A stretch of DNA of 6,122 nucleotides from Deltaproteobacteria bacterium (GTDB lineage Bacteria; Desulfobacterota; Binatia; DP-6): contig VBLA01000238.1 in the NCBI GenBank assembly GCA_005879245.1, positions 1-6,122 on the forward strand, in the 5' to 3' direction. Made by a program: the position numbers and the translations under genes. Shown here one piece after another: positions 5,835 to 6,122 of this stretch; positions within the stretch are counted from its first letter, which is position 1; every line of letters begins with the position of its first letter. A model generated the notes under the pieces. It searched no databases, was not told the DNA's origin, and saw only the letters and a program-made list of their open reading frames with translations.

Positions 5835-6122
5835 CGAACCCGTCGCAGCCTGGACGTGCGGGCCGCGCTCCGGGATCGGCGGGCTGCGACCCAGTCGAAG
5901 ATGCGGCTCGCCACCTCGTCCTTGGGGAGTACGGGTAGGGTCTCGTCCAGCCCCCCCGCATCGAGGAAACGGACGGCATTGGTGTCGGCGCCGAAGCCGG
6001 CGCCGACGGCGGTCACGTCGTTCGCCACGATCAGGTCCAGATGCTTGGCGCGGAGCTTCCGGCGCGCCTCCTCCGCCACCCGGTGTGTCTCGGCAGCGAA
6101 CCCGACGAGCAGCCGCTGGCCC
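5831..6122 (-). CDS. coaBC: CoaBC C-terminal end (phosphopantothenate-cysteine ligase part), partial
   Basis: Only the last 96 codons are in the window; the gene enters from the right edge. The full bifunctional enzyme couples 4'-phosphopantothenate with cysteine (CoaB) and decarboxylates the product (CoaC) to 4'-phosphopantetheine for coenzyme A. Visible signatures of the ligase domain are VGFAAET at the right edge, the KLRAKHLDLIVAND block with the conserved Lys and IVAN, TNAV in the segment after it, and LPVLPKDEVASRIFDWV, the usual C-terminal helix. The true start is outside; an internal GTG at 6079 is not the start. An Arg/Ser-rich tail of about 15 residues follows the normal family end and lies over an inverted repeat. 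The TAG stop shares CTAG with the stop of the opposite gene. Assignment to the fused coaBC and not a free coaB is by what is usual in bacteria, since the N-terminal half is not visible. Confidence 0.9.
   Translation of the reverse strand, partial: GQRLLVGFAAETHRVAEEARRKLRAKHLDLIVANDVTAVGAGFGADTNAVRFLDAGGLDETLPVLPKDEVASRIFDWVAARRSRSAARTSRLRRVR
5842..5890. repeat. 9-bp perfect inverted repeat near convergent stops, possible terminator
   Basis: GTCGCAGCC (5842-5850) pairs with GGCTGCGAC (5882-5890). A G-U and a G-C pair can extend the stem inward, around a loop of about 27 nt. It starts 8 bases after the stop of the plus-strand gene and lies inside the Arg-rich tail of coaBC. No T-run follows on either strand, so a classic Rho-independent terminator is not supported, but it could act as a weak bidirectional terminator or mRNA 3'-end stabiliser for the plus-strand gene. 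Confidence 0.5.

Overview
The window is a strongly G+C-rich, gene-dense piece of bacterial chromosome with no RNA genes, mobile elements or CRISPR. Five of the six loci read leftward (minus strand) and look like housekeeping: the C-terminal end of coaBC (cut by the right edge), a family 4 [4Fe-4S] uracil-DNA glycosylase, an NfeD-type membrane serine protease, a slipin/stomatin-like SPFH protein, queA and tgt. One gene, a secreted zinc-dependent phospholipase C-like protein, reads rightward between coaBC and the glycosylase. The G+C bias, frequent GTG starts, signal peptide and queuosine genes suggest a Gram-negative soil or sediment lineage of the former-deltaproteobacterial / Methylomirabilota-Rokubacteria kind. 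This placement is an inference from general style and gene order, not a proven assignment.

Layout from right to left on the minus strand: coaBC ends at 5831. Its stop codon shares a CTAG tetranucleotide with the stop of the plus-strand phospholipase-like gene (4932-5834). The 5' end of that gene lies only 9 bp from the GTG proposed for the glycosylase (4161-4922). From there leftward the genes are packed as one transcription unit: glycosylase/nfeD share ATGA, nfeD and slipin are 12 nt apart with a good Shine-Dalgarno, slipin and queA abut with 0 nt between them, and queA/tgt share GTGA. A purine-rich Shine-Dalgarno-like run at the left edge hints that the unit continues (yajC/secDF is the common neighbour of tgt, but none of it is visible).

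Functionally, tgt and queA are successive steps of tRNA queuosine synthesis. NfeD and slipin are a known protease/partner pair of the membrane. The glycosylase removes uracil from DNA, and CoaBC makes 4'-phosphopantetheine precursors for coenzyme A.

The most notable points are these. (1) nfeD is broken: the protease half and the membrane/OB-fold half are in different reading frames, and about 30 codons between them appear to be missing, with a small perfect hairpin at the junction. (2) The phospholipase-like gene is wedged antisense inside what looks like one housekeeping operon, with no room for terminators. (3) QueA lacks a normally conserved His-x-Met-His element. I found no convincing wholly new system.
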